Source of the DNA: Sideroxydans sp.
GTDB taxonomy: Bacteria; Pseudomonadota; Gammaproteobacteria; Burkholderiales; Gallionellaceae
DNA length: 8,456 bases
NCBI GenBank assembly: GCA_030823965.1
Contig: JAVBYP010000217.1
Coordinates: forward strand, 1 to 8,456
Direction of reading: 5' to 3'
Both the position numbers and the translations under genes were made by a program. The notes under the pieces were generated by a model. The model made no database searches and was not told where the DNA came from. It was given only the letters and a program-made list of their open reading frames with translations. Shown piece by piece: positions 1-7,171 of this stretch. Position 1 is the first letter of the stretch; each line of letters opens with the position of its first letter.

Positions 1-1422
1 CGCCTCGCTGCTTGGATCGATCTGGAACAAGCGATGGAAGAAGGCCGTATCGTTGAAGGTTATGTCAGCGGCAAGGTCAAGGGCGGTCTGACTGCCATGG
101 TTAACGGCATCCGTGCATTCTTGCCGGGCTCTTTGGTGGACACACGTCCAGTCAAGGACACCACACCATACGAAAACAAGACCATGGAATTGAAGGTCAT
201 CAAGCTGGATCGCAAGCGCAACAACGTGGTGGTTTCTCGCCGTGCTGTGCTGGAAGCGACTCAAGGCGCTGATCGTGAGTCCATGCTGGAGAATCTGAAA
301 GAAGGCGCGATCGTCAAGGGTATCGTCAAGAACATCACTGACTACGGCGCATTCGTTGACTTGGGCGGTATCGACGGTCTGTTGCACATCACTGACTTGG
401 CATGGCGTCGCGTGAAGCACCCATCCGAAGTGTTGACCGTTGGCGACGAAGTCGAAGCCAAGATCCTGAAGTTCGACCAAGAGAAGAACCGTGTTTCTCT
501 GGGCATCAAGCAAATGGGCGACGATCCTTGGAATGGTCTGGCACGTCGTTACCCACAAGGTACACGTCTGTTCGGTAAGGTCACTAACCTGACTGACTAC
601 GGCTCTTTCGTTGAGATCGAGCAAGGTATCGAAGGTTTGGTACACGTTTCCGAGATGGATTGGACCAACAAGAACGTACATCCATCCAAGGTCGTTTCCT
701 TGGGTGACGAAGTAGAAGTCATGATCTTGGAAATCGACGAACAACGTCGTCGTATCTCCCTAGGTATGAAGCAGTGCAAGTCCAACCCATGGGACGACTT
801 CGCAGCTAACCACCAAAAGGGTGACAAGGTCAAAGGCGCGATCAAGTCCATCACTGACTTCGGCGTGTTCATCGGTTTGGATGGCGGTATCGACGGTCTG
901 GTGCATTTGTCTGACCTGTCTTGGAGCGTCGCTGGCGAAGAAGCCGTACGCAACTACAAGAAGGGCGACGATCTGGAAGCAGTCGTATTGGCTATCGATG
1001 TTGAGCGTGAGCGTATCTCCCTCGGCGTTAAACAAATGGAAGGTGATCCTTTCGGCGGCTTCGTTTCTTCCGGCCACGACAAGGGCGCGATCGTTACTGG
1101 TATCGTGAAGTCTCTGGATGCTAAGGGTGCTGTGATCGCTTTGGACGGTGACGTCGAAGCGTATCTGAAGGCGTCTGAAGTCTCTGCTGACCGCGTAGAA
1201 GACATCCGCACACACTTGAAAGAAGGCGATAGCGTCAAGGCTGTCATCATCAACGTGGATCGCAAGAACCGTGGCATCAACCTTTCCATCAAGGCGATGG
1301 ACAAGGCTGATACAGCAGCAGCGATGCAGAAGTTCGCAGCTGACAACACCAATGTATCCGGTTCGACCAATCTGGGAGCATTGCTCAAAGCCAAGATGGA
1401 TTCCAGCAAGGCTGAGTCGTAA
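1..1422 (+). CDS. rpsA: 30S ribosomal protein S1, 3' part (5' end outside window)
   Basis: S1 sits on the 30S subunit and binds and unfolds mRNA leaders during translation initiation. The frame is open from base 1 to the TAA at 1420-1422, giving 473 residues. Compared from memory with E. coli S1 (557 aa), about 90 N-terminal residues are missing, essentially the ribosome-docking first S1 domain. Five S1 (OB-fold) repeats follow, at about residues 16-80, 101-172, 186-258, 273-345 and 361-432 of the visible part. The middle repeats carry the family pattern TDYGxFV/TDFGxFI, then GLxHxSD/SE, then RxSLGxKQ. The last repeat is more diverged, as is usual, and a short Ala/Lys-rich tail ends the protein. 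The first ATG in frame is at 34, but the upstream codons ([11 protein letters not shown]) match the family, so 34 is not the start. ihfB follows after 17 nt, an arrangement shared with E. coli. The autoregulated leader is outside the window. Identification is very secure. Confidence 0.98.
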   Translation, partial: RLAAWIDLEQAMEEGRIVEGYVSGKVKGGLTAMVNGIRAFLPGSLVDTRPVKDTTPYENKTMELKVIKLDRKRNNVVVSRRAVLEATQGADRESMLENLKEGAIVKGIVKNITDYGAFVDLGGIDGLLHITDLAWRRVKHPSEVLTVGDEVEAKILKFDQEKNRVSLGIKQMGDDPWNGLARRYPQGTRLFGKVTNLTDYGSFVEIEQGIEGLVHVSEMDWTNKNVHPSKVVSLGDEVEVMILEIDEQRRRISLGMKQCKSNPWDDFAANHQKGDKVKGAIKSITDFGVFIGLDGGIDGLVHLSDLSWSVAGEEAVRNYKKGDDLEAVVLAIDVERERISLGVKQMEGDPFGGFVSSGHDKGAIVTGIVKSLDAKGAVIALDGDVEAYLKASEVSADRVEDIRTHLKEGDSVKAVIINVDRKNRGINLSIKAMDKADTAAAMQKFAADNTNVSGSTNLGALLKAKMDSSKAES

Positions 1423-1426
1423 GAAG

Positions 1427-1431
1427 AGGAG
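1427..1431 (+). promoter_or_regulatory. Shine-Dalgarno for ihfB (decides the start)
   Basis: AGGAG lies 8 nt before the ATG at 1440, a normal spacing. It overlaps the competing GTG at 1431, which would add Met-Gly-Val and have no usable SD. It therefore supports 1440 as the ihfB start. Confidence 0.75.
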
Positions 1432-1439
1432 TGGGTGTC

Positions 1440-1727
1440 ATGACTCGTTCTGACCTTATCGCCAAGCTTGCGGAACGTCACACACAGTTGCTCGGCAAAG
1501 ATGCCGAGCTGGCTGTGAAGGTGATCTTGGATAGCATGTCGTCAACCTTGTCCAAAGGTGGGCGTATCGAGATCCGAGGTTTCGGCAGTTTTGCCTTGAA
1601 CTATCGTCCACCGCGCTTGGGTCGTAATCCCAAGTCGGGCGACAAGGTTCAAGTACCTGCCAAGTACGTACCGCATTTCAAAGCAGGCAAAGAGCTGCGT
1701 GAGCGTGTCGATCTACCGCAATCGTAA
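1440..1727 (+). CDS. ihfB: Integration host factor beta subunit
   Basis: This is one half of the IHF heterodimer, a nucleoid protein that bends DNA sharply at specific sites and acts in transcription, replication and recombination. The product is 95 aa, the usual length (E. coli 94), and aligns almost without gaps from MTRSDLI onward. Visible family marks are the IEIRGFGSF core at residues 43-51, the basic DNA-binding arm [10 protein letters not shown] at 61-70 with the intercalating proline at position 64, and the C-terminal [13 protein letters not shown] at 75-87. The NPKSG arm and the N-terminus favour IHF-beta over HU or IHF-alpha. A GTG at 1431 could extend it by three residues, but the SD position and family N-terminus favour the ATG at 1440. 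It lies 17 nt after rpsA, probably co-transcribed, and is followed by a strong terminator. The partner gene ihfA is not in the window. Confidence 0.97.
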   Translation: MTRSDLIAKLAERHTQLLGKDAELAVKVILDSMSSTLSKGGRIEIRGFGSFALNYRPPRLGRNPKSGDKVQVPAKYVPHFKAGKELRERVDLPQS

Positions 1728-1749
1728 GAAAATGAAATAGTCGTGAATG

Positions 1750-1785
1750 ATTGGCGGCCATCGCAAGATGTGCCGCCAATTTTTT
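1750..1785 (+). terminator. Intrinsic terminator after ihfB
   Basis: A 9-bp stem pairs 1750-1758 (ATTGGCGGC) with 1772-1780 (GCCGCCAAT). Inside it, 1759-1762 (CATC) pairs with 1767-1770 (GATG) around a GCAA tetraloop, leaving T1771 as a single bulge. This makes 13 bp of nearly continuous stem. T1780 and the five Ts at 1781-1785 form the T-tract. It begins 22 nt after the ihfB stop and should separate rpsA-ihfB from the lapA unit. Confidence 0.9.
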
Positions 1786-1813
1786 GGGCACACCCTAATG
1801 TTCATGCTATCTT
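1784..1813 (+). promoter_or_regulatory. Possible sigma70-type promoter for lapA operon (weak)
   Basis: TTGGGC at 1784-1789 and TATCTT at 1808-1813 are separated by 18 bp and match the consensus at 3/6 and 4/6 positions. The call rests mainly on context: a strong terminator lies directly upstream, so the lapA unit needs a start site in the roughly 60 nt before the gene. Other placements in this gap are possible. Confidence 0.25.
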
Positions 1814-1843
1814 TGCGCCTTCAATTAGTGGGAAAATAGCGGT

Positions 1844-2140
1844 ATGCGTTACATCATCTGGGTATTGAGAGTCGTGCTGTTCGTGGCCCTGTTGGGCTTC
1901 GCGCTGAAGAACGACCAACCCGTCACACTGCGTTATTTCTTAGGCTACGAGTGGAACACTTCACTGGTGGTCGTATCGCTGTGTTTCTTCGCTGTGGGTG
2001 CTGCTGTCGGCATCCTCGCCATGCTGGGTTCCGTGTTACAACAACGCCGCGAATTGGCTGCTGCACAACGCGAGCTGCAGATGCGACACAAATTGGATCA
2101 GGCTGAAGAGAACAGCCGTCTTCCCATACAACCTTCTTGA
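1844..2140 (+). CDS. lapA: Lipopolysaccharide assembly protein A (DUF1049 family)
   Basis: This is a small inner-membrane protein (YciS in E. coli) that works with LapB in LPS assembly and in control of LpxC level. The product is 98 aa, close to the E. coli protein (about 102). It shows two hydrophobic segments, at about residues 4-21 and 40-64, with the family NDQPVTLRYFLG stretch between them (E. coli has NDQQVTFNYLL). A charged helix rich in Q, R and E follows from about 65 to 90 and probably lies in the cytoplasm as a short coiled coil. The ATG at 1844 fits the family N-terminus. The only upstream SD-like bases are a weak GGGA about 10 nt away. lapB begins 11 nt after the stop, and the lapA-lapB pairing strengthens the call. 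Confidence 0.92.
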   Translation: MRYIIWVLRVVLFVALLGFALKNDQPVTLRYFLGYEWNTSLVVVSLCFFAVGAAVGILAMLGSVLQQRRELAAAQRELQMRHKLDQAEENSRLPIQPS

Positions 2141-2151
2141 TCGAACCGTAG

Positions 2152-3327
2152 ATGGATTTTGAACCTTGGATGCTGCTGGTCTTTCCGCTCTTCTTCGGAA
2201 TGGGGTGGTTGGCTGCACGTATCGACATCAAAGAGCTACTCACTGAATCGAACACGCTTCCACGTTCCTACTTTCAGGGACTGAATTTCCTACTCAACGA
2301 GCAACAAGACCAAGCCATCGAGGCGTTCATCGAGGTGGTCAAGGTCGATCCACAAACGATCGAACTGCACTTTGCGCTAGGTAGTTTGTTCCGGCGTCGT
2401 GGCGAAGTGGATAGGGCGATCCGCATGCACCTGAATCTGGTCGAGCGCGGAGACTTGGACGAAGTGAAGAAGCAACAAGCTTTGTTCGAGTTGGCACAGG
2501 ACTATTTGAAGGCGGGTATCTTGGATAGGGCGGAGACAGCCTTCCAGAGTCTGCATGGAACGCCCTATGAGAAAGAGTCGCTCGAGTTCCTGTTGGAGAT
2601 ATTCCAAAAGGAGCATGACTGGCTGAAGGCGATCGACATCACGCAACGACTGACCGCATTGACGGGGGAGTCGCACGGCAAATTGGCGGCGTTCTTCTTC
2701 TGTGAGCTCGCTGCGAGCGAACTGGCTCAAAAGCAGACTGAAGCAGCGGTAGTGCATCTTGAACAAGCCTTGAATGCGGATCCCAAAGGGGTGCGTGCCA
2801 GCATGATGTTGGGCGACATCGAGTTGGCGGCGGGGCATGCACCGCGCGCCATCGAGATCTGGAAGAAAGTCGAGCAACAGGATGCGCAATATCTGCCCCT
2901 GGTGGCGGAGCGTGTGTTGCAAGGTTATCGCCAGAACAATGATGAGAATGGTGGCGTTGTTTTGTTGCAGAGCTACCTGCAAAAATATCCGTCGCTCGAT
3001 CTGATGAATGTGTTGTTCAGCGTCATCGTGCAACGTGATGGTGCGGAAGCTGCCTATCAGTTGGTGCGCAACGAATTGAAGCGTAATCCTAGCTTGCTCG
3101 GTTTGGACAAGTTGTTGGAGGCCCAATTGCTTGGGTATAGCGGTGAGCGTCGCTCGGATATCGAACTGGTGAAGGGCCTCATCCACAACCGCACACGCAG
3201 TCTGGCGATGTATCGCTGCGGCCATTGCGGTTTCAAAGCTAAACAATTTTATTGGCACTGTCCTGCATGTCATAGCTGGGAGAGTTACTCGCCCAAGCGT
3301 AGCGAAGAGAATGGATTGACCATATGA
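2152..3327 (+). CDS. lapB: Lipopolysaccharide assembly protein B (TPR plus rubredoxin-like domain)
   Basis: LapB (YciM) is a membrane-anchored cytoplasmic protein that, in E. coli, guides FtsH to degrade LpxC and so limits LPS synthesis; it also scaffolds LPS biosynthesis enzymes. The product is 391 aa (E. coli 389). One N-terminal membrane helix spans about residues 5-22. Tetratricopeptide-like helices run from about 37 to 330, including [20 protein letters not shown] near 36-55 and a clear repeat at about 181-212. A rubredoxin-type metal knuckle follows at the C-terminus, with C356, C359, C370 and C373 in CGHC and CPAC pairs. All four cysteines are kept, so the metal site looks intact. No clear SD precedes the ATG at 2152, so translation may depend on lapA. 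The last codons overlap pyrF by four bases (ATGA). Confidence 0.96.
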   Translation: MDFEPWMLLVFPLFFGMGWLAARIDIKELLTESNTLPRSYFQGLNFLLNEQQDQAIEAFIEVVKVDPQTIELHFALGSLFRRRGEVDRAIRMHLNLVERGDLDEVKKQQALFELAQDYLKAGILDRAETAFQSLHGTPYEKESLEFLLEIFQKEHDWLKAIDITQRLTALTGESHGKLAAFFFCELAASELAQKQTEAAVVHLEQALNADPKGVRASMMLGDIELAAGHAPRAIEIWKKVEQQDAQYLPLVAERVLQGYRQNNDENGGVVLLQSYLQKYPSLDLMNVLFSVIVQRDGAEAAYQLVRNELKRNPSLLGLDKLLEAQLLGYSGERRSDIELVKGLIHNRTRSLAMYRCGHCGFKAKQFYWHCPACHSWESYSPKRSEENGLTI

Positions 3328-4025
3328 AAGACGCAAAGATCATCGTCGCCCTCGACTATCCTCAAGCAGCACCTGCGTTGGGTTTGGTGCAACGACTGGA
3401 ACCCTCCTTGTGTCGCTTGAAAGTGGGCAAGGAGTTGTTCACTGTCGCAGGCCCACAGTTCGTGGAGCAATTGCAAAAACGTGGCTTCGATGTGTTCCTT
3501 GATCTTAAATTCCACGACATCCCCAACACGACCGCACAAGCCTGCAAGGCTGCCGCATCGCTCGGTGTGTGGATGGTCAACGTACATGCGCTGGGAGGAA
3601 GACGCATGATGGAGACTGCACGTGAGGCATTGGAGAACGTGGCGAACCGCCCAAAACTCATCGCAGTCACAGTGTTGACCAGCATGGCGCAGGAAGACTT
3701 GCAAGGTATCGGCATCACCGCATCACCTGCCGAGATGGTCTCGCGTCTGGCGGGATTGGCAAAGGATAGTGGGCTGGATGGTGTCGTTTGCTCAGCGCAG
3801 GAAGCAAGCGCGCTACGTCAGCAATGCGGCAAGGATTTCTGTCTGGTCACGCCGGGTATACGCCCTGCGAATGCTGCGGCAGACGATCAATCGCGCATCA
3901 TGACGCCACGCTCAGCTTTGGAAGCGGGATCTAGCTATCTGGTCATCGGTCGTCCCATCACGCAAGCAGCAGATCCATTGATCGCACTCAAGGAAATCTC
4001 TCAAGACATAGGAGGTGCAGCATGA
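3324..4025 (+). CDS. pyrF: Orotidine 5'-phosphate decarboxylase
   Basis: PyrF converts OMP to UMP, the last step of de novo pyrimidine synthesis, in the cytoplasm. The product is 233 aa, similar to E. coli PyrF (245), which is about 11 residues longer at the N-terminus. Active-site residues are all present: D11 in IVALDY, K33 in CRLKVGKE, and the D60-K62-D65 array in [12 protein letters not shown]. Phosphate-site motifs PGIRP (177-181) and GRPI (209-212) are also kept. This is the short-type bacterial OMP decarboxylase, not the longer PyrF of mycobacterial type. The ATG at 3324 overlaps the lapB stop as ATGA, suggesting translational coupling; only a weak GGA lies 8 nt upstream. The lapA-lapB-pyrF order also occurs in E. 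coli. The 3' end overlaps the next gene in the same ATGA fashion. Confidence 0.97.
   Translation: MKDAKIIVALDYPQAAPALGLVQRLEPSLCRLKVGKELFTVAGPQFVEQLQKRGFDVFLDLKFHDIPNTTAQACKAAASLGVWMVNVHALGGRRMMETAREALENVANRPKLIAVTVLTSMAQEDLQGIGITASPAEMVSRLAGLAKDSGLDGVVCSAQEASALRQQCGKDFCLVTPGIRPANAAADDQSRIMTPRSALEAGSSYLVIGRPITQAADPLIALKEISQDIGGAA
4010..4016 (+). promoter_or_regulatory. Consensus Shine-Dalgarno for rfaE1 inside pyrF
   Basis: AGGAGGT lies within the last codons of pyrF (encoding its Gly-Gly near the C-terminus), 5 nt before the rfaE1 ATG at 4022. It is much stronger than the SD-like bases ahead of lapA, lapB and pyrF, so this gene can probably recruit ribosomes on its own in addition to coupling with pyrF. 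Confidence 0.75.
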
Positions 4026-4960
4026 AGCTGCCGTCATTCGAAAAAGCACGGATATTGGTCGTTGGCGATGTGATGTTGGATCGCTATTGGTTCGGTGATG
4101 TGCATCGCATCTCGCCAGAAGCGCCAGTGCCTGTATTGAAGGTGAGCCGAGTCGAAGAGCGCCCTGGTGGTGCCGCCAACGTGGCGCGCAACATCGGTTG
4201 TCTGGGTGCTAATTGCACCTTGTTGTCGGTGGTCGGTGCTGATGAGGCGGGCGATTGCCTGCAACGTCTGTTGACTGAGCAGGGACGAGTAGAAGCCTTG
4301 CTGCATCGCGATGACAGCATCTCTACCATCGTCAAGTTGCGCGCCATCGCACGTCATCAACAACTACTGCGTATCGATTTCGAGACGCCTCCGAGCCATG
4401 AAGTATTGAATGCGAAGCTGGCTGATTTCCATGCCAAGCTGCCCCTCGCCGATGTGGTCATCTTGTCTGACTACGGCAAAGGTGGTTTGACCCATATCGC
4501 GGAAATGATCAAGGCGGCGCGTGCAGCAGGGAAGCCAGTATTGGTCGATCCTAAAGGTGACGACTATGCGCGTTATCAAGGTGCGACACTGCTCACGCCG
4601 AATCGTAGCGAGTTCCGTGAAGTGGCGGGCAACTGGAAAGATGAAGCTGAGCTGAATGCCAAGGCACAAAAACTGCGTGCTGACCTGAAGCTGGATGCAT
4701 TACTGGTGACACGAAGCGAAGAAGGTATGACTTTGTTCCGTGATAAAGAGGTGATGCATGAGCCGACACAAGCACGTGAGGTGTATGACGTGAGTGGTGC
4801 GGGTGACACGGTCATCGCTACGCTGGCAGTGATGCTGGCAAGCGGTGCAGATATGGCGGATGCCGTACGCATCGCAAATCGCGCAGCCGGTATCGTTGTG
4901 GCCAAGTTGGGCACGGCAACGGTGTCGCGTGCAGAGATATTAGAAGACATGGGGAGTTGA
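4022..4960 (+). CDS. rfaE1: D-glycero-beta-D-manno-heptose-7-phosphate kinase (single-domain)
   Basis: This PfkB/ribokinase-family enzyme phosphorylates D-glycero-D-manno-heptose 7-phosphate at C1, giving the 1,7-bisphosphate on the route to ADP-L-glycero-D-manno-heptose for the LPS inner core. The product is 312 aa and corresponds to the kinase half of E. coli HldE (477 aa). Visible motifs are the N-terminal [15 protein letters not shown], the substrate-side GGAANVARN at 49-57, [11 protein letters not shown] around 175-185, TPNRSEF at 192-198 and the C-terminal PfkB signature DVSGAGDT at 256-263 with catalytic base D262. The protein ends at the point where HldE continues into its nucleotidyltransferase domain, so a separate rfaE2/hldC is expected elsewhere; the two-gene form is common outside Enterobacteria. 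It overlaps pyrF by ATGA and is followed one base later by rfaD, its pathway partner. hldA is an alternative symbol. Confidence 0.94.
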   Translation: MKLPSFEKARILVVGDVMLDRYWFGDVHRISPEAPVPVLKVSRVEERPGGAANVARNIGCLGANCTLLSVVGADEAGDCLQRLLTEQGRVEALLHRDDSISTIVKLRAIARHQQLLRIDFETPPSHEVLNAKLADFHAKLPLADVVILSDYGKGGLTHIAEMIKAARAAGKPVLVDPKGDDYARYQGATLLTPNRSEFREVAGNWKDEAELNAKAQKLRADLKLDALLVTRSEEGMTLFRDKEVMHEPTQAREVYDVSGAGDTVIATLAVMLASGADMADAVRIANRAAGIVVAKLGTATVSRAEILEDMGS

Positions 4961-4961
4961 T

Positions 4962-5963
4962 ATGTATTACATCGTTACTGGAGCAGCAGGATTCATCGGA
5001 TCGAACATCGTCAAGGCGCTCAACGAGCGTGGTGAGACCAACATCATCGCGGTCGACAATCTGAAGACCAACACGGATAAGTTTAGGAATCTCACCGATT
5101 GCGATATTGCGGACTATCTCGACAAGAATGTCTTTTTGGAAAAATTGAAAGACGGTCAATTCAAAGGCATCACCACCGCCGTGCTTCACGAGGGAGCATG
5201 TTCGGACACCATGGAGACCGATGGTCGCTACATGATGGAGAATAACTATCACTATTCGCTCTCCCTGCTCGATCACTGCCAGCGTGAAGAAGTGCCGTTC
5301 TTGTATGCCTCTTCCGCTTCTGTGTATGGTGGCGGTGGCGTGTTCAAAGAGAGTCGCGAATACGAGTCGCCACTCAATGTGTATGCCTACTCCAAATTCT
5401 TGTTCGACCAAGTGGTGCGTCGCCGTTGGTCCAATCGCACATCACAGATCGCAGGCTTCCGCTATTTCAACGTGTATGGAAAGCGTGAGCAGCACAAGGG
5501 GCGCATGGCGTCGGTGGCTTACCATTTCTTCAACCAGTATCGTGCGGAAGGCTACGTGAAACTGTTCGAAGGTTGTGATGGTTATGCCAACGGCGGTCAG
5601 CGTCGCGATTTCGTCTCTATCGAAGACGTGGTCAAGGTCAACATGTTCTTCCTAGATCACCCGGGCAAGTCCGGCATCTTCAATCTAGGTACGGGCAATG
5701 CACAAAGCTTCAATGATGTGGCCGCTGCCACCATCAATACCTTGCGTGCGGAAAAAGGCGAAAGCGTGCTGACTTTGGCGCAGATGCATGAGCAGCAACT
5801 CATCCGTTACATCCCATTCCCAGATGCGTTGCGCGGTAAATATCAGAGCTACACTCAGGCAGACATCAGCGCTTTGCGTGACGTGGGCTACACCGAACAG
5901 TTCCTGACGGTGGAACAAGGCACGGCCAACTACGTGAAGCACATGTTGGCGAAGTCGGCCTAA
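4962..5963 (+). CDS. rfaD: ADP-L-glycero-D-manno-heptose 6-epimerase
   Basis: HldD/RfaD is an NAD(P)-dependent short-chain (extended SDR) epimerase that turns ADP-D-glycero-D-manno-heptose into the L-glycero form used for the LPS inner core. The Rossmann dinucleotide motif is GAAGFIG at residues 7-13. HEGACS at 76-81 and [11 protein letters not shown] at 114-124 match the family. The catalytic Tyr/Lys pair is Y141 and K145 in YAYSK, and K179 in QHKG matches the second catalytic lysine of E. coli Hld[13 protein letters not shown] at 284-295 is the conserved C-terminal segment. The protein is 333 aa against 310 in E. coli; the extra residues sit mainly near 207-212 and 262-280, which I believe is normal for betaproteobacterial forms. 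GGGGAG at 4951-4956 lies 5 nt before the ATG, and rfaE1 ends one base upstream. A terminator follows, making this the last gene of the unit. Symbol hldD is equivalent. Confidence 0.96.
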   Translation: MYYIVTGAAGFIGSNIVKALNERGETNIIAVDNLKTNTDKFRNLTDCDIADYLDKNVFLEKLKDGQFKGITTAVLHEGACSDTMETDGRYMMENNYHYSLSLLDHCQREEVPFLYASSASVYGGGGVFKESREYESPLNVYAYSKFLFDQVVRRRWSNRTSQIAGFRYFNVYGKREQHKGRMASVAYHFFNQYRAEGYVKLFEGCDGYANGGQRRDFVSIEDVVKVNMFFLDHPGKSGIFNLGTGNAQSFNDVAAATINTLRAEKGESVLTLAQMHEQQLIRYIPFPDALRGKYQSYTQADISALRDVGYTEQFLTVEQGTANYVKHMLAKSA

Positions 5964-5988
5964 GCTGAATTTGTTTGTTGTAGATCAT

Positions 5989-6023
5989 CGAACCCGCCTG
6001 CGTCATTAGGCGGGTTCGTTTTT
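5989..6023 (+). terminator. Intrinsic terminator after rfaD
   Basis: A perfect 11-bp stem pairs 5989-5999 (CGAACCCGCCT) with 6008-6018 (AGGCGGGTTCG), with an 8-nt loop and five Ts at 6019-6023. It starts 25 nt after the rfaD stop and closes the lapA-to-rfaD unit, separating it from cysK. Confidence 0.93.
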
Positions 6024-6049
6024 GAAGGCTTAGATTGAAATCTTCATAG

Positions 6050-6078
6050 CATATGACCAGAGGTTAGTTAGTCATATG
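6050..6078. repeat. Inverted repeat upstream of cysK (possible operator)
   Basis: CATATGAC at 6050-6057 and GTCATATG at 6071-6078 are perfect inverted 8-bp arms around 13 bp; arm centres are 21 bp apart, about two helical turns. Allowing one bulged base, the symmetry continues outward (AG at 6048-6049 against CT at 6080-6081). It lies 52 nt before the cysK start, past the rfaD terminator. The geometry suits a dimeric regulator, but I cannot match it to a known binding motif. Because CATATG is itself a palindrome, part of the symmetry comes cheaply. Confidence 0.5.
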
Positions 6079-6129
6079 GCTGAATTCCGCTAGACTTCAC
6101 CAATCCGTATCCCACACACGAGGTGTCAC

Positions 6130-7104
6130 ATGTCGAACGTATTCGCAAACAACTCTTTATCCGTCGGGCGTACACCGCTCGTCAAGCTGAATCGCATCGG
6201 TGATGGCGCGAAAGCCACCATCCTCGCCAAGATCGAAGGGCGTAATCCTGCGTACTCGGTCAAATGCCGTATCGGTGTCGCGATGGTGGATGATGCAGAG
6301 AAGCGTGGTGTGCTCGGCCCTGGTAAAGAGATCGTCGAGCCGACCAGTGGCAACACGGGTATAGCGCTAGCGTTCGTCGCTGCTGCACGGGGCATTCCGC
6401 TCACCCTGACCATGCCTGAGACCATGAGTGTCGAGCGTCGCAAACTGTTGGTCGCCTTTGGGGCGAAGCTGGTGCTGACCGAGGGGGCTAAAGGCATGAG
6501 TGGCGCGGTCGCCAAGGCCAAAGAGATCGCCGAATCCGATCCAAAATACGTGCTGTTGCAGCAGTTCGAAAATCCAGCCAACCCAGCGATCCACGAAGCG
6601 ACGACGGGACCAGAGATATGGGAAGACACCGATGGCAACATCGACATCCTCGTGTCGGGTGTAGGCACCGGCGGTACCATCACAGGCATCTCGCGTTACA
6701 TCAAGAAGGCCCGAGGCAAGGCGATACGCTCCGTTGCTGTCGAACCGGCCGCCAGCCCTGTCCTTACGCAAAAGCGCGCAGGGCAAGACTTGAAGCCGGC
6801 GCCGCACAAGATACAAGGCATCGGCGCGGGCTTCGTGCCAGGGGCGCTGGACCTCTCCTTGGTGGATGACATCGAGCAAGTCACCAACGAGGATGCGGTG
6901 TTGTATGCACGTCGTTTGGCGCGCGAGGAAGGCATCTTGTCAGGCATCTCTTGTGGTGCGGCGGTGGCAGTCGCCGTTCGTCTAGCGCAGCGACCAGAGA
7001 ATGAGGGCAAGACCATCGTGGTCATCTTGCCCGATTCAGGCGAGCGCTACCTCAGCTCCATTTTGTTCGAAGGCATGTTCGACGCTACCGGTATCGCTAT
7101 CTGA
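6130..7104 (+). CDS. cysK: Cysteine synthase A (O-acetylserine sulfhydrylase A)
   Basis: This PLP enzyme makes cysteine from O-acetyl-L-serine and sulfide in the cytoplasm. The product is 324 aa (E. coli CysK 323) and aligns end to end with it. The PLP lysine is K45 in SVKCRIG, the substrate loop is PTSGNTG at 71-77, and the cofactor phosphate loop is GVGTGGT at 177-183. The CysK-specific KIQGIGAGF lies at 227-235, and S274 in GISCGAA corresponds to the serine that contacts the PLP ring nitrogen. [11 protein letters not shown] rather than NPAGSVKDR separates it from the CysM class encoded next door. GAGG at 6120-6123 lies 6 nt before the ATG. The gene stands between two terminators (after rfaD and at 7122-7160), so it is probably transcribed alone from a promoter in 6024-6129. 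Complex formation with serine acetyltransferase is typical of CysK but cannot be judged here. Confidence 0.96.
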   Translation: MSNVFANNSLSVGRTPLVKLNRIGDGAKATILAKIEGRNPAYSVKCRIGVAMVDDAEKRGVLGPGKEIVEPTSGNTGIALAFVAAARGIPLTLTMPETMSVERRKLLVAFGAKLVLTEGAKGMSGAVAKAKEIAESDPKYVLLQQFENPANPAIHEATTGPEIWEDTDGNIDILVSGVGTGGTITGISRYIKKARGKAIRSVAVEPAASPVLTQKRAGQDLKPAPHKIQGIGAGFVPGALDLSLVDDIEQVTNEDAVLYARRLAREEGILSGISCGAAVAVAVRLAQRPENEGKTIVVILPDSGERYLSSILFEGMFDATGIAI

Positions 7105-7121
7105 TGCAAGCAGTGCAAAAC

Positions 7122-7160
7122 AGAACGCCAGCATTTATCATGCTGGCGTTCTCCATTTTT
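7122..7160 (+). terminator. Terminator-like hairpin between cysK and cysM
   Basis: A perfect 12-bp stem pairs 7122-7133 (AGAACGCCAGCA) with 7141-7152 (TGCTGGCGTTCT) around a 7-nt loop. T7156-T7160 follow, separated from the stem by CCA, so the T-run is not ideally placed. It begins 17 nt after the cysK stop. The T-run ends 11 nt before the cysM ATG, so the hairpin could also influence cysM expression as an attenuator or as an RNA structure next to its ribosome site. Confidence 0.8.
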
Positions 7161-7171
7161 GGATCCGCAAT

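Noticed and set aside
364..900. An identical 18-base segment at 364-381 and 883-900 within rpsA
   Set aside because: Both copies encode the conserved GGIDGL core of S1 domains, so the repeat reflects domain duplication with shared codon use and is not a separate DNA element.
2377..3336. 319-codon open frame on the minus strand opposite lapB
   Set aside because: It is fully antisense to a well-matched LapB, its translation resembles no family I recognise, and it has the Gln/Leu/Arg-rich look of a complement shadow. The same applies to the minus-strand frames at 760-1215, 4818-5411, 6126-6689 and 7184-7678.
6032..6043. Short perfect inverted repeat AGATT-GA-AATCT after the rfaD terminator
   Set aside because: A 5-bp arm with a 2-base centre in AT-rich DNA is easily random, and no T-run or promoter context supports it. 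It would matter only if conserved together with the 6050-6078 dyad.
6068..6096. Possible cysK promoter with -10 TAGACT at 6091-6096
   Set aside because: The paired -35 position (TTAGTC at 6068-6073) matches the consensus at only two bases. A promoter must exist in this gap, but I cannot place it with confidence.
7001..7171. Extended cysM frame starting inside cysK
   Set aside because: The upstream codons encode no family residues and run through the intergenic hairpin. The start at 7172 aligns directly with known CysM N-termini.
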